This document shows, one piece after another, positions 22,641 to 33,934 of a DNA stretch of 64,000 nt (position 1 is the stretch's first letter; each line of letters opens with the position of its first letter). The stretch spans positions 39,874,733 to 39,938,732 of the forward strand of contig CM046299.1 of the NCBI GenBank assembly GCA_025267735.1. The letters run 5' to 3'. The notes beneath the pieces are model-generated. The model ran no database searches and was not told the origin of the DNA. It saw only the letters and a program-made list of their open reading frames with translations. Made by a program: the position numbers and the translations under genes. The stretch is from Mactra quadrangularis (lineage: Eukaryota; Mollusca; Bivalvia; Venerida; Mactridae).

Positions 22641-24185
22641 AAGCAGCTCGACGTTCGACATTCATTAATAATAGTCCGAATGTAGTTCTGAGGTTGAATA
22701 TCGAACCAGCTCGACGTTCGACATTCATTAATAATACTAATGCGAATGTAGTTCTGAGGTTGAATATCGAACCAGTTCGACGTTCGACATTCATTAATAA
22801 TAGTCCCAATGTAGTTTTGAGGTTGAATATCGAACCAGCTCGACGTTCGACATTCATTGATAATAGTCCGAATGTAGTTCTAAGGTTGAATATCGAACCA
22901 GTTCGACGTTCGACATTCATTAATGATAGTGATGCGAATGTAGTTCTCAGATTGAATATCGAACCAGCTCGACGTTCGACATTCATAAAAGATAGTCCGA
23001 ATGTAGTTCTGAGGTTGAATATCGAAACAGTTCGACGTTCGACATTCATTAATAATAGTCCGAATGTAGTTCTGAGGTTGAATATCGAACCAGTTCGACG
23101 TTTGACATTCATTAATAATAGTCCGAATGTAGTTTTGAGGTTGAATATCGAACCAGTTCGACGTTCGACATTCATTAATAATAGTCCGAATGTAGTTCTG
23201 AGGTTGAATATCGAATCAGCTCGACGTTCGACATTCATAAATAAAAGTCTGAATGTAGTTCTGAAGTTGAATATCGAACCAGCTCGACGTTCGACATTCA
23301 TTAATAATAGTCCGAATGTAGTTCTGAGGTTGAATATCGAACCAGCTCGACGTTCGACATTCATTAATAATACTAATGCGAATGTAGTTCTGAGGTTGAA
23401 TATCGAACCAGCTCGACGTTCGACATTCATTAATGATAGTCCGAATGTAGTTTTGAGGTTGAATATCGAACCAGCTCGACGTTCGACATTCATTAATAAT
23501 AGTCCGAATGTAGTTCTAAGGTTGAATATCGAACCAGTTCGACGTTCGACATTCATTAATGATAATGATGCGAATGTAGTTCTGAGATTGAATATCGAAC
23601 CAGCTCGACGTTCGACATTCATTAATAATAGTCTGAATGTAGTTCTGAAGTTGAATATCGAACCAGCTCGACGTTCGACATTCATTAATAATAGTCCGAA
23701 TGTAGTTCTGAGGTTAAATATCAAACCAGCTCGACATTCGACTTTCATAATAATAATGATGCGAATGTAGTTCTGAGGTTGAATATCGAACCAGCTTGAG
23801 GTTCGACATTCGTTAATAATAATGATGCAAATGTAGTTCTGAGGTTGAATATCGAACCCATGTTCGACATTCATTAATAATAGTCCGAATGTAGTTCTGA
23901 GGTTGAATATCGAACCAGCTCGATGTTCGACATTCATAAATAATAGTCCGAATGTAGCTCTGAGGTTGAATATCGAACCAGCTCGACGTTCGACATTCAT
24001 TAGCAGTAATGATGCGAATGTAGTTCTAAAATTGAGTATCGAACCAGTTCGACGTTCGACATTCATTAGTAATAGTCTGAATGTAGTTCTGAGGTTGAAT
24101 ATCGAACCAGCTCGACGTTCGACATTAATTAATAATAGTCCAAATGTAGTTCTGTGGTTGAATATCGAACCAGTTCGACGCTTGG
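22641..24185. repeat. Left arm, about 24 tandem units of 63 or 66 bp
   Basis: The unit core is TTGAATATCGAACCAGCTCG, ACGTTCGACATTCATTAATA and AGTCCGAATGTAGTTCTGAG in order. The 66-bp form replaces AGTCCGAAT with ACTAATGCGAAT-like text. Both lengths are multiples of three and the units mostly lack stops, so long open frames arise on both strands (379 codons plus, 518 codons minus). These are products of the repeat and not evidence of a gene. Confidence 0.95.
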
Positions 24186-24795
24186 ACGACTTGTTTCAGC
24201 GGGGTTACCTCGATTGGGCCCTTGGCCGCGCTTGAATCAGTGGAGCACGGCCTGTTTCTGCGGGGAAAACCTCGGCTTGGCCCTGGGCGGCGCTGGAATC
24301 AGCGGCATGCGGGCTTGTATCAGCGGGGGAACCTCGGCTGGGCACTTGGACGGGGCTTCAGCGGGCTCTGTGGGCTCTCTGGGCCTTCTACCGGGGTCTA
24401 CGCGGCCTGCCGCTAATACCTGCCTGGTTGGCTTGATTTTAGCGGAGGCAAGCAAGCGACACCGGGGTTTTCCTCGGCTGCAAGCCAGGCACGCTTGTAT
24501 CAGCGGTGGACGGCTTGATTCGTCGGGGAAACATCGGCTGGACCCTTGGTCGCACTTGAATCAGCAGAGCACGGCTTGTTTCAGCAGGGAAAGCCCGGCT
24601 AGACCTTCGGCCGCGCTTGAATCAGCGGCGGACGGCTTGTTTCAGCGGGGAAACCTCGGCTGGACACTTGGCCGCGCTTGAATCACCGGAGCACGGCCTG
24701 TTTCAGCGGGGGAACCTCGGCTGGGCCCTGGGCGGCGCTGGAATCAGCGGCAGGCGGCTTGGATCAGCGGGGAACCACGGCTGGGCTCTGCTCGA
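24186..24795. repeat. Left GC-rich block, ~60-bp units
   Basis: Units of about 60 bp read CTTGAATCAGCGGCGGACGG, CTTGTTTCAGCGGGGAAACC, TCGGCTGGACACTTGGCCGC with variation. One longer passage (about 24350-24490) interrupts them with a CTTCTACCGGGGTCTACGCG word. Base composition is far above the AT-rich flanks. Its inverted counterpart is 26695-27640. Confidence 0.9.
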
Positions 24796-25695
24796 CGTTG
24801 ATGCGAATGTAGTTCTGAAGTTGAATATCGAACCAACTCGACGTTCGACATTCATTAATTATAGTCCGAATGTAGTTCTGAGGTTAAATATCGAACCAGT
24901 TCGACGTTCGACATTCATTAATGATAATGATGCGAATGTAGTTCTGAGATTGAATATCGAACCAGCTCGACGTTCGACATTCATTAATAATAGTCTGAAT
25001 GTAGTTCTGAAGTTGAATATCGAACCAGCTCGACGTTCGACATTCATTAATAATAGTCCGAATGTAGTTCTGAGGTTAAATATCAAACCAGCTCGACATT
25101 CGACTTTCATAATAATAATGATGCGAATGTAGTTCTGACGTTGAATATCGAACCAGCTCGACGTTCGACATTCATTAATAAAAGTCTGAATGTAGTTCTG
25201 AAGTTGAATATCGAACCAGCTCGACGTTCGACATTCATTAATAATAGTCCGAATGTAGTTCTGAGGTTGAATATCAAACCAGCTCGACATTCGACTTTCA
25301 TAATAATAATGATGCGAATGTAGTTCTGAGGTTGAATATCGAACCAGCTTGACGTTCGACATTCATTAATAATAATGATGCAAATGTAGTTTTGAGGTTG
25401 AATATCGAACCCGTGTTCGACATTCATTAATAATAGTCGGAATGTAGCTCTGAGGTTGAATATCGAACTAACTCGACGTTCGACATTCGTTAATAATAGT
25501 CAGAATCTAGTTCTGTGGTTGAATATCGAACCAGCTCGACGTTTGACATTCATTAATAATAATAATGAGAATGTAGTTCTGAGGTTGAATATCGAACCAG
25601 TTCGACGTTCGACATTCATTCATAATAGTCCGAATGTAGTACTAAGGTTCAATATCGAACCAGCTCGATATTTGACATTCGTAAATAATATTAGA
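24796..25695. repeat. Second block of 63/66-bp units, left side only
   Basis: About 14 units in the same orientation as the left arm. Bases 24899-25138 repeat 23537-23776 almost exactly, and the three-unit part 24960-25138 is repeated again at 25140-25320. The block is therefore a recent re-amplification of the inner left arm. Confidence 0.9.
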
Positions 25696-25822
25696 CGTAT
25701 ATATATTTTTCAATATTTAGCACATTTGTTGTTGACTTAATTTCTTTGGATCGAAGTACTTTTATTCATGCAATATTTGTTTTTAATATTTTTGTTGACA
25801 CAATATTAAGACATCTATAGCT

Positions 25823-26079
25823 CGTTTAGGATAACTTGAGACAAACGACTCAGTTTGTTTACATATTTGGGACTCCGGTATAACATAAAATAGGGAGGTC
25901 AACTGATTTTGTGTAATGAAAGTATTAAGCATGTCTTAATGCGTGGAGCGTGTGTTCTCGTACTAAATTTAATACATCTAAAACACACTGATAATTGTCG
26001 ATTATTACGTGCACTTAACTTAAATCCACCTGTGTATAAAAATGGTATCGCTGTATTTTGTCTCAAGTTATCCTAAACG
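25823..26079. mobile_element. 257-bp MITE nested in the spacer
   Basis: CGTTTAGGATAACTTGAGAC at the left faces GTCTCAAGTTATCCTAAACG at the right, a perfect 20-bp inverted repeat that continues a few bases inward (AAA/TTT). It is non-coding. The target duplication was not resolved. Confidence 0.8.
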
Positions 26080-26194
26080 TTTTATAGCTAACAAATTATA
26101 TAGTCAATCACATGAATAGACTACATTTGTATATCCGGAATTCAAATTTTTGGGGTTTTACCTGTGGTACAAACAAACTTTTGTGTTAGTTGCG

Positions 26195-26515
26195 TGTTTG
26201 TTTTGTTGGATTTAACGCCGCAGCAATACATTGTATAGGTCATATCATGGCAGTCAGTCAACCTACTCACCGTTCCTAGAAAACGTAAATCTCTGGATTT
26301 AGCTGTTAACCAGTTACTAGGCGCTACTTCCGTCAGTGACTGACAACTGCCGTACATGATTTAGAATCAGTGGTAGGAAGGAGAATGACAATAGAAATTA
26401 TTTCATGACCAAGCTTCACGAAAGTATGCCCCGCCCATGAATCGAACTCACGACACTTCGATCAGAAGACTTGTTCGCTACCGACTGAGCTAGCCGGGCG
26501 GGCGAACTAACTTTT
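26195..26515 (-). mobile_element. tRNA-Lys-like SINE, antisense, in the spacer
   Basis: Read on the minus strand, the head is GCCCGGCTAGCTCAGTCGGTAG followed about 30 bp later by GTGAGTTCGATTCAT, giving good A and B boxes like a Lys-type tRNA. A body follows and the tail is GCGGCGTTAAATCCAACAAAA. The related copy at 47455-47700 shares the body (CAGTCACTGACGGAAGTAGC-like block). Confidence 0.8.
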
Positions 26516-26694
26516 ATCGTTACAATGAAAGTATGTACAGAGAACAATAGGATTTATTCCGATTTTGTACTGCCTGTGCACGAAACCCATAATTTGGAGA
26601 TCCGAATAAAGCCTATTTATATGAAGCGTCGCTGTGCTGCACGAAAGCGATAATCAATCGTGCATCAATCGTGTAAATAAAAGAACAATGAACG

Positions 26695-27640
26695 ATGTTC
26701 CCCCGCTGATCCAAGCCGCCTGCCGCTGGTTCAAGCGCGGCCAAGGGTCCAGCCGAGGTTTCCCCGCTGAAACAAGCCGTCTGATGCTAATTCAAGCGTC
26801 CCTGGCTTGCAGCCGAGGTAAACCCTGGTGTCCCGTCCTTGCCTCCGCTGAAATCAAGCGCGCCAGACCGATATCGTTGGCAGGCCGCATAGACCCTCGT
26901 TAAAGGCCCGCGGAGCCCGATAAAGTCCCGGCAGAGTGCCCAGCCGAGGTTTCCCCGCTGATCGAAGCCGCCTGCCGTTGATTTAAGCACGGCCAAGGGC
27001 CCATACGAGGTTTTCCCGCTGGGAAAAGCCGTCCGCCGCGGATTCAAGCGCGCCTGGCGCTGATTCAAGCGCGGCCAAGGGCCCAGCCGAGGTTTCCCCG
27101 CTGATCCAAGCCGTCCGCCGCTGATTCAAGTGCTGCCAAGGGCCAAGCTGGGCTTTCCCCGCTGAAACAAGCCGTGCTCCGCTGATTCAAGCGCGGCCAA
27201 GGATCCAGCCGAGGTATCCCCGCTGAAACAAGCCGTCCGCCGCTGATTCAAGCGCGGCCAAAGGCCCAGTCGGGCTTTCTTGCTGAAACAAGCCGTGCTC
27301 CGCTGATTCAAGCGCGACCAAGGCCCCAGCCGATGTTTCCCCGCAAAATCAAGCCGTCCGCCGCTGATTCAAGCGCGCCTGGCTTGCAGACGAGGTAAAA
27401 CTCGGTGTCCATTGCTTGCCTCTGCTGAAATCAAGCCAGACAGGCGGGTATCATCGGTAGGCCGCATAGACCCCGGTAGAAGCCCGCAGAGCCCGCTGAA
27501 GCCCCGACTGAGTGCCCAGCCGAGGTTCCCCCGCTTATCCAAGCCGCCTGCCGCTGATTCTAGCGCCGCCCAGGGCACAGCCGAGGTTTCCCCCCTGAAA
27601 CAAGCGGTGCTCCGCTGATTCAAGCGCGGCCTAGTGCCCA
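26695..27640. repeat. Right GC-rich block, inverted
   Basis: Units read CCGCTGATTCAAGCGCGGCC, AAGGGCCCAGCCGAGGTTTC, CCCGCTGAAACAAGCCGTCC, the complement of the left block. Two longer passages (about 26805-26950 and 27380-27530) match the left block's longer passage, so the right side has one extra copy. Confidence 0.9.
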
Positions 27641-29300
27641 GCATAGGCTTCGCATCATTATTGTTAATGAATGTCGAACGTCGAACTGGTTCGATATTCA
27701 ACCTCAGAACTACATTCGGACTATTATTGATGAATGTCGAACGTCGAGCTGGTTCGATATTCAACTTCAGAACTATATTCAGACTTTTATTTATGAATGT
27801 CGAACGTCGAGCTGGTTCGATATTCAACCTCAGAACTACATTCGGACTATTATTAATGAATGTCGAACGTCGAACTGGTTCGATATTCAACCTCAGAACT
27901 ACATTCGGACTATCTTTTATGAATGTCGAACGTCGAGCTGGTTCGATATTCAATCTCGGAACTACATTCGCATCATTATCATTAATGAATGTCGAACGTC
28001 GAACTGGTTCGATATTCAACCTTAGAACTACATTCGGACTATTATTAATGAATGTCGAACGTCGAGCTGGTTCGATATTCAACCTCAAAACTACATTCGG
28101 ACTATTATTAATGAATGTCGAACGTCGAGCTGGTTCGATATTCAACCTCAGAACTACATTCAGACTTTTATTTATGAATGTCGAACATCGAACTGGTTGG
28201 ATATTCAACCTCAGAACTACATTCGGACTATCTTTTATGAATGTCTAACGTCGAACTGGTTCGATATTCAATCTCAGAACTACATTCGCATCATTATCAT
28301 AAATGAATGTCGAACGTCGAGCTGGTTCGATATTCAACCTCAAAACTACATTCGCATTAGTATTATTAATGAATGTCGAACGTCGAGCTGGTTCGATATT
28401 CAACCTTAGAACTACATTCGGACTATTATCAATGAATGTCGAACGTCGAGCTGGTTCGATATTCAACCTCAAAACTACATTCGCATTAGTATTATTAATG
28501 AATGTCGAACGTCGAGCTGGTTCGATATTCAACCTTAGAACTACATTCGGACTATTATCAATGAATGTCGAACGTCGAGCTGGTTCGATATTCAACCTCA
28601 AAACTACATTCGGACTATTATTAATGAATGTCGAACGTCGAACTGGTTCGATACTCAACCTCAGAACTACATTCGCATTAGTATTATTAATGAATGTCGA
28701 ACGTCGGGCTGGTTCGATATTCAACCTCAGAACTACATTCGGACTATTATTAATGAATGTCGAATGTCGAGCTGGTTCGATATTCAACTTTAGAACTACA
28801 TTCAGACTTTTATTTATGAATATAGAAAGTCGAGCTGGTTCGATATTCAACCTCAGAACTACATTCAGACTTTTATTAATGAATGTCGAACGTCGAACTG
28901 GTTCGATATTCAACCTCAGAACTACATTCGGACTATCTTTTATGAATGTCGAACGTCGAGCTGGTTCGATATTCAATCTCAGAACTACATTCGCATCACT
29001 ATCATTAATGAATGTCGAACGTCGAACTGGTTCGATATTCAACCTTAGAACTACATTCGGACTATTATCAATGAATGTCGAACGTCGAGCTGGTTCGATA
29101 TTCAACCTCAAAACTACATTCGGACTATTATTAATGAATGTCGAACGTCGAACTGGTTCGATATTCAACCTCAGAACTACATTCGCATTAGTATTATTAA
29201 TGAATGTCGAACGTCGAGCTGGTTCGATATTCAACCTCAGAACTACATTCGGACTATAATTAATGAATGTCGAACGTCGAGCTGGTTCGATATTCAACTT
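27641..29300. repeat. Right arm, about 26 tandem units, inverted
   Basis: The units are the complement of the left arm. Counting inward from the ends, the first six units carry the same variants in the same order on both arms (for instance TGATAATAG in unit 4, the 66-bp GATAGTGATGCG form in unit 5, AAAAGATAG in unit 6). A 129-bp two-unit repeat (66 plus 63 bp) is tandemly doubled near 28345-28602. Open frames here are again by-products. Confidence 0.95.
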
Positions 29301-29416
29301 CTGTTCGAAATTGGCACATTATGCAAATGTCGAACGTCGAACTGGTTCGATATTCGATATTGAATATCGAATATCGAACGTCGAATGTTTTGCTAAGTTA
29401 TTGGAGCTATGTCAAG

Positions 29417-29870
29417 GAGAAGTATCTATTGATTTCATCAACAAATATGAACGTATATACATGTATTAGAATGATAGAAAAAAGTGAGGATTTACGTATC
29501 TTTTAAGTACTTGATACATCAATAACTTTACTAATGTATTTATGATGAGTAGTTATTAAGACCTGATAAAACTACTGTGGTGGAATTAATTGTAAATATT
29601 AACAGCTAGTCAATCTTGATATGGGAAACAAATGTCAATTACATCATTAACGTCTAGAGTAAGGTAACTACGTCTCAGGTTCATGTCAATATGTTTATAG
29701 TATTATATATATGTGTTATGTATATTCTTTATATTATTTGACAACATTAAACGTGCACTTCATTAGTTTCCGTATCGATTTACGGCTTAGTTCGTATACA
29801 TTCGCCAAGTTTCGTTGCTTTAATAAGTGACAATACAATGTAAGGATGAAAAAGTAACGAGTGTATTATA
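29417..29870. other. Intergenic, nothing recognised
   Basis: Single-copy-looking AT-rich DNA just outside the foldback element. Confidence 0.35.
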
Positions 29871-29877
29871 TCAAACG

Positions 29878-29945
29878 GTTTGTGGTGCAGAGATAAAGTA
29901 CTGACTTGAGAATCGAAATACCCCGGGATCGATTCCCGTACATGT
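29878..29945 (+). mobile_element. tRNA-like SINE head
   Basis: TTGTGGTGCAGAGATAAAGT resembles an A box, and GGGATCGATTCCCG about 45 bp later resembles a B box. The acceptor arm does not pair, so a functional tRNA is unlikely. Confidence 0.45.
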
Positions 29946-30282
29946 TGATATTTTTTGTAATTTTGCAAACACTAGTAATATAGTAGCAAAACAATGACTT
30001 ACCTATTTTATTTTACTAATTAACGGAATATTAATTATATATCATTGAACGACATTTAATGTCTCTTTATTTTCATACATTTTCTTTATTTATATTCTTA
30101 TTATAAGTTAGTGACATGGTTAAAGACTGAAGGACTTTCATAAATAAAAACGCCTATTATGTGTGTAATACACTTTTGCTCAGTTTTTTTTAAAAAATCA
30201 TGGAATCCATGCGCCGCCGTCTTAACAAGTATTTGTAAAGCATGTACCGATTATGTTTAAATTGCAAAAAATAAGGTTTTAC

Positions 30283-30345
30283 GTGGGATCAAACCCGTAG
30301 CCTCTTGATTGTGATGTGGTAGTTTTACCGCTACACCAAGTCTTT
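30283..30345 (-). mobile_element. tRNA-like SINE head, antisense
   Basis: On the minus strand it reads TTGGTGTAGCGGTAAAACTACC, then ACGGGTTTGATCCCACG, with good A and B boxes. It lies about 350 bp from the plus-strand tRNA-like head at 29878. Confidence 0.5.
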
Positions 30346-33300
30346 AGATGCATCTTTGTCTCCTATTACTTAACCTTAAAGTAATAAATTCGTGAATTTA
30401 CGGAGATTTCATACGGAAATTCACGACTATGCATACAGTGCATGCTTAATGTTGCCAAATTTATTTTAGATATTTAAGAAATAACATACAGTTGTCTATT
30501 TTGTTGTATAATATAACATAAGCATAAGTTTTATGTGCTATAATAAAATATATCAAGTGCTTTAGCACGTGTTATTTAATGAGAACATCAAAACTAGTGC
30601 CTAAACATCAAAAAGAGCATAAAATAACTACAATGTCATGTACTACTTTTCTTACCCGAAAATTCAATAGATCTTTTATTTTTGATCGTTAGCTCTGAAT
30701 CCTCAGCACCATGAAAAAACTGAGTCGAGCGTTAAACTTTGCCATGTAAAAAAATTATTTGTGCAAAAGATATCCTATACATAAATTGCAAAGTGTGACT
30801 TGAATAAGAAATTGATGTTCCGCATTCAAGACGGAGAACATCATTTTGATGCAGCAAGACATTAGTTATAATTCATAATGCAGCAAGAAAATAGTCCTAT
30901 ATGACGTCATATTTTGATTGAATCTGGTGTGCCAGACATCTTTATATTACTCGCCATTTCAAATGGTAAAAAGCTCATTTGTTCGTGCATCTAAATTTAA
31001 ATCACAATGTCTCAAGCAGATCATTAGTCAAAGAGAATTTAGGCGTATGCCCGAACATTCCATTTCCACATGTGCGAATTTAAAACACTACGACAAAACA
31101 ACTTTTTTCTGGTGACGTGACTTACTTAAAAATCATACCGTGACGACCGTTGCGCTAAGATGCTTCGATGCACAAAAACTTGGTACTTAAAGTTAATGAA
31201 GTCATTATGTTTCGCTTCGTCATGCGTCTAGTTAAATGGGATATATCATTGGTTAACCCGGGCTATCAGAAATCTCTGCTAGGATCCCGGCAAACAATCC
31301 CAAGCTGTCGGCTGACTGGATAACATATCACGCGTATTGTTTTGTTTTGTTGTTTTAACTATACGGAACAGTATTACTGCGGCTTTATTGCAGGCAGTTA
31401 AGGTAAACTTTGCACTTGGCTATGTTTAAATGCATGGTTGCACCCGCTTAAATTCTTAATATGTTTTAATTGTTCAATAGTGCGCTTGGTCTTTTTATAG
31501 GCCTTTGTGTCAAAGAGTTATTTGAAAGGGGATGCTGTCTTCAGTGATGTATGCCAAATGTTTGATTTTTGTGTTTTAAATTAAATGTTGGCGTTCTGTT
31601 TTGTTTTGTTTAGGCTTATTTATTCTCAGAGAACGAAAGAAAATTCTTATAGAGATCTTCTGTTTTGTTTAAATTAGCAATAAAAAAAGTTTTATTTATT
31701 CTTAAGACTGGATTTGAACACGGTTCTTTGAAACCATACGTTGTGAAATAAATAAGAGGACTTTATTAAATAAGGTCTTGTATACCAGCCTGAACGAATA
31801 GGAGTAAGAAAGTAAAAGCAAGCCATTGGCTTGTCTGACTTATTAGTTAATGAATTTGGCTAAGTTTAAACGTAAAATTAGGATATTGATAAATAGACGC
31901 TCTAATTCTGAAGGGACGTAAGTCAGTTTTTGCCAATATTGAGTGATTGGTACGGCAGCGATTTATACAATTGGAAATAAAAAAATATTCTGTAAAGCCG
32001 GTTTCGACGATTAATAAGAAAATAACAGAACAGAACAAACAGAGCATGGTTTTATTTGATAAACGTGTACACAGATAATAGTTATGATTTCTACATATAT
32101 ACAAGTAATTTAAACTGCAATGTCAATGTTTCTATTTAAAATTGGGAAGCGATCGCTATTTAATGTAATTAATATATAAGTATATTCGAATGTCAGTACT
32201 TATAAAGCAATTGGATATGTACATGTACTATAATACATTGTTTAACCTGAAGGATTTAAGATATTGTTTCTAATGTAAATTGCTTTCTGGCGATATAATG
32301 AAAGATTAGATAAAATAACTTTATTACGCGACTGAATGAGTTTAATAAAATTCATCATGCTAGATCTGGAAAAAAATTTTAATACATAAAACCTGCAGAA
32401 TTCCGCATCACTCTTCTCTATTCGCTACTGGTCAGTATTCGTCAATTAGAAACTGAAAATGTTGACAGGATTAGATCGGTGAGCGAAATTTCACGTACAC
32501 GGATTGTTCGCGGATGCATATAGTACAGGAAACACGACTCAAGGCAGAAAACAAGTTAATTGCCAAAGATATTTGAGAAAAAGTAATTGAAACTGTAAGC
32601 GAAAACGAGGCAATTTATGATGTCACTTATAGTGACCACGAAGGCACATCGATAAAAAGGAATATATGGATGACAGCGGCGAAATCACAGAAAATAGACG
32701 GAGTTGTCTATTTCCGTTGAGCAAGCACAGTTCTAACATAGCCAGTCGGGTGAAATGTCACACTTTCTTTAGGAAATTACTTTGTATGAATCTCTAACAA
32801 CTGCAAAAGAACACTTAATAAACTTTCACGCAGTATATACTCACCACTTTTACGAAAATATGGAATATCCCTCACGGACGTAAACAATACGGACGCGGTC
32901 CACGCGTACACAGACGATGACGACGGAGCACGGAACTATGCTAGCCTTACAAATTTAATTGTAACGTTGATTTAATCTTTAAAACTATTGTTGTCCGCAT
33001 ACATTCAGGTATATTTATTAGGCCGGCATTCCATAGATCCGTGAACATGGTCCGCGTGCATTTCCATGTCCGCATCCGTTAATTTTATTTCCGTCAAGTG
33101 TTATTCCTTACTTCCGTCATTATATGCATATAAATAGACGCGTAAAAGCTAATTAAGCATACCGAACTTTCTTGACCATCTATCGCTTATACCATAGTAC
33201 ACTTATGAAGGACTGGTCTAGTTTAAGGCGTTTTTTGGAAAAAGTAAGAACAAGATCAAAGTCCATAGTACATTCTATAGATATTTTCAGTTCAAATTTT

Positions 33301-33613
33301 AGTCTGTTTTGCAATTGAAGTACATGTACATGAGTATGGGTTACTATATAGACTTAGAACAAAAAAAAAGTCTTCAATATGTCGAAATCATTTCTTTTTA
33401 TTCAAAAACTGATACACTTAATCAAATTTGTTCATAGCACATCTTTTAGAAAAGGTATTATGCTTTCTGTTGGTATATTATTTTATATTTGAAAACTTTG
33501 TCTTAGTGGTTTGTTTTTAGGTTTTTTTCACTATAGTCATTTTTTTTCTCGCTCCGAAGATGTCCAATGTTTCCCGATCTTGTCGAATTCTAGTGACGGA
33601 CAAGAATCAGCCG
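30346..33613. other. Intergenic, no gene recognised
   Basis: AT-rich DNA with only short open frames (up to 85 codons) of low credibility. A richer patch near 32870-33080 repeats GGACGTAAAC / CGGACGCGGTCC / GTCCGCGTGC words without clear ends. Confidence 0.4.
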
Positions 33614-33831
33614 TTATTCCATACAAGGACCCTTAATGATATAACCTTCTATACCAGTGAGTTCTTTTACAGTTGTTAAGAGTTTCAAAAAATGTCCTTT
33701 TCTAAAGAAATTGTTACACTTATAACCTGCTTGTTTTCCTACTACGTCTGATATCCGAGGCATTTCTTCGAAGATGATCGTCGAGGTTGCGCCGAATGGC
33801 GACTGACATGGGCCCAAACTACTAAAATACA
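33614..33831 (-). CDS. Possible terminal exon of an unrecognised gene
   Basis: The minus strand is open for 72 codons from an AG acceptor (33832-33833) to a TAA at 33614-33616, with no ATG at its start. Its composition looks coding rather than random, with ordinary mixed residues such as GKQAGYKCNNFFRKGHFLK and a Cys close to the stop. The pyrimidine tract before the AG is weak, and I recognise no family. It may be a real 3' exon, a decayed gene piece or chance. Confidence 0.3.
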
Positions 33832-33934
33832 CTGCAATAGTTTATGGTGTCATTAAAATTTCGGGACATGGCCAGTCGCCTACGCGACACTATTACGGTT
33901 TAGTACATTTATACAACGCTACTATATAAAATGT

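Larger units (their letters stand above)
25696..26694. other. Non-repetitive spacer of the foldback element
   Basis: About 1 kb of AT-rich DNA between the arms, holding a MITE (25823-26079) and an antisense SINE (26195-26515). No credible coding region is seen. It could be captured genomic DNA or an old internal domain. Confidence 0.6.
22520..29408. mobile_element. Giant foldback-type transposon, 6,889 bp, arms of tandem repeats
   Basis: The whole segment is bounded by identical 8-bp repeats ATGTCAAG at 22512-22519 and 29409-29416. It begins AGCTCCAATAACTTAGC and ends with the exact complement. The layout is left arm of 63/66-bp units (to 24185), GC-rich block (to 24795), an extra 63/66-bp block (to 25695), spacer (to about 26690), inverted GC-rich block (to 27640) and inverted arm of 63/66-bp units. 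Kilobase inverted repeats made of short tandem units with an 8-9-bp target duplication are the hallmark of foldback elements such as Drosophila FB and sea-urchin TU. I see no transposase inside, so it would be mobilised in trans. Superfamily is open; 8 bp fits hAT- or P-like enzymes. Confidence 0.85.

Noticed and set aside
22510..24066. 518-codon minus-strand open frame as a repeat protein
   Set aside because: It spans a 63/66-bp tandem array and is open on both strands at once, with the arm mirrored at 27.6-29.3 kb. Frame openness follows from unit length, with no splice or start context.
22641..24185. CRISPR-like direct repeat array
   Set aside because: Units are contiguous with no unique spacers, the context is eukaryotic and the array is part of a transposon arm.
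24154..24681. Open frames of 60-175 codons in the GC-rich blocks (also 26634-27618)
   Set aside because: GC-rich repeats are stop-poor in every frame; they have no motif, and frames overlap on both strands.
26440..26515. Functional tRNA-Lys gene
   Set aside because: It resembles tRNA-Lys in its boxes, but the stems do not pair properly and it continues into a SINE body and tail.
28245..29297. 350-codon minus and 318-codon plus open frames in the right arm
   Set aside because: Same reason: tandem repeat by-products.
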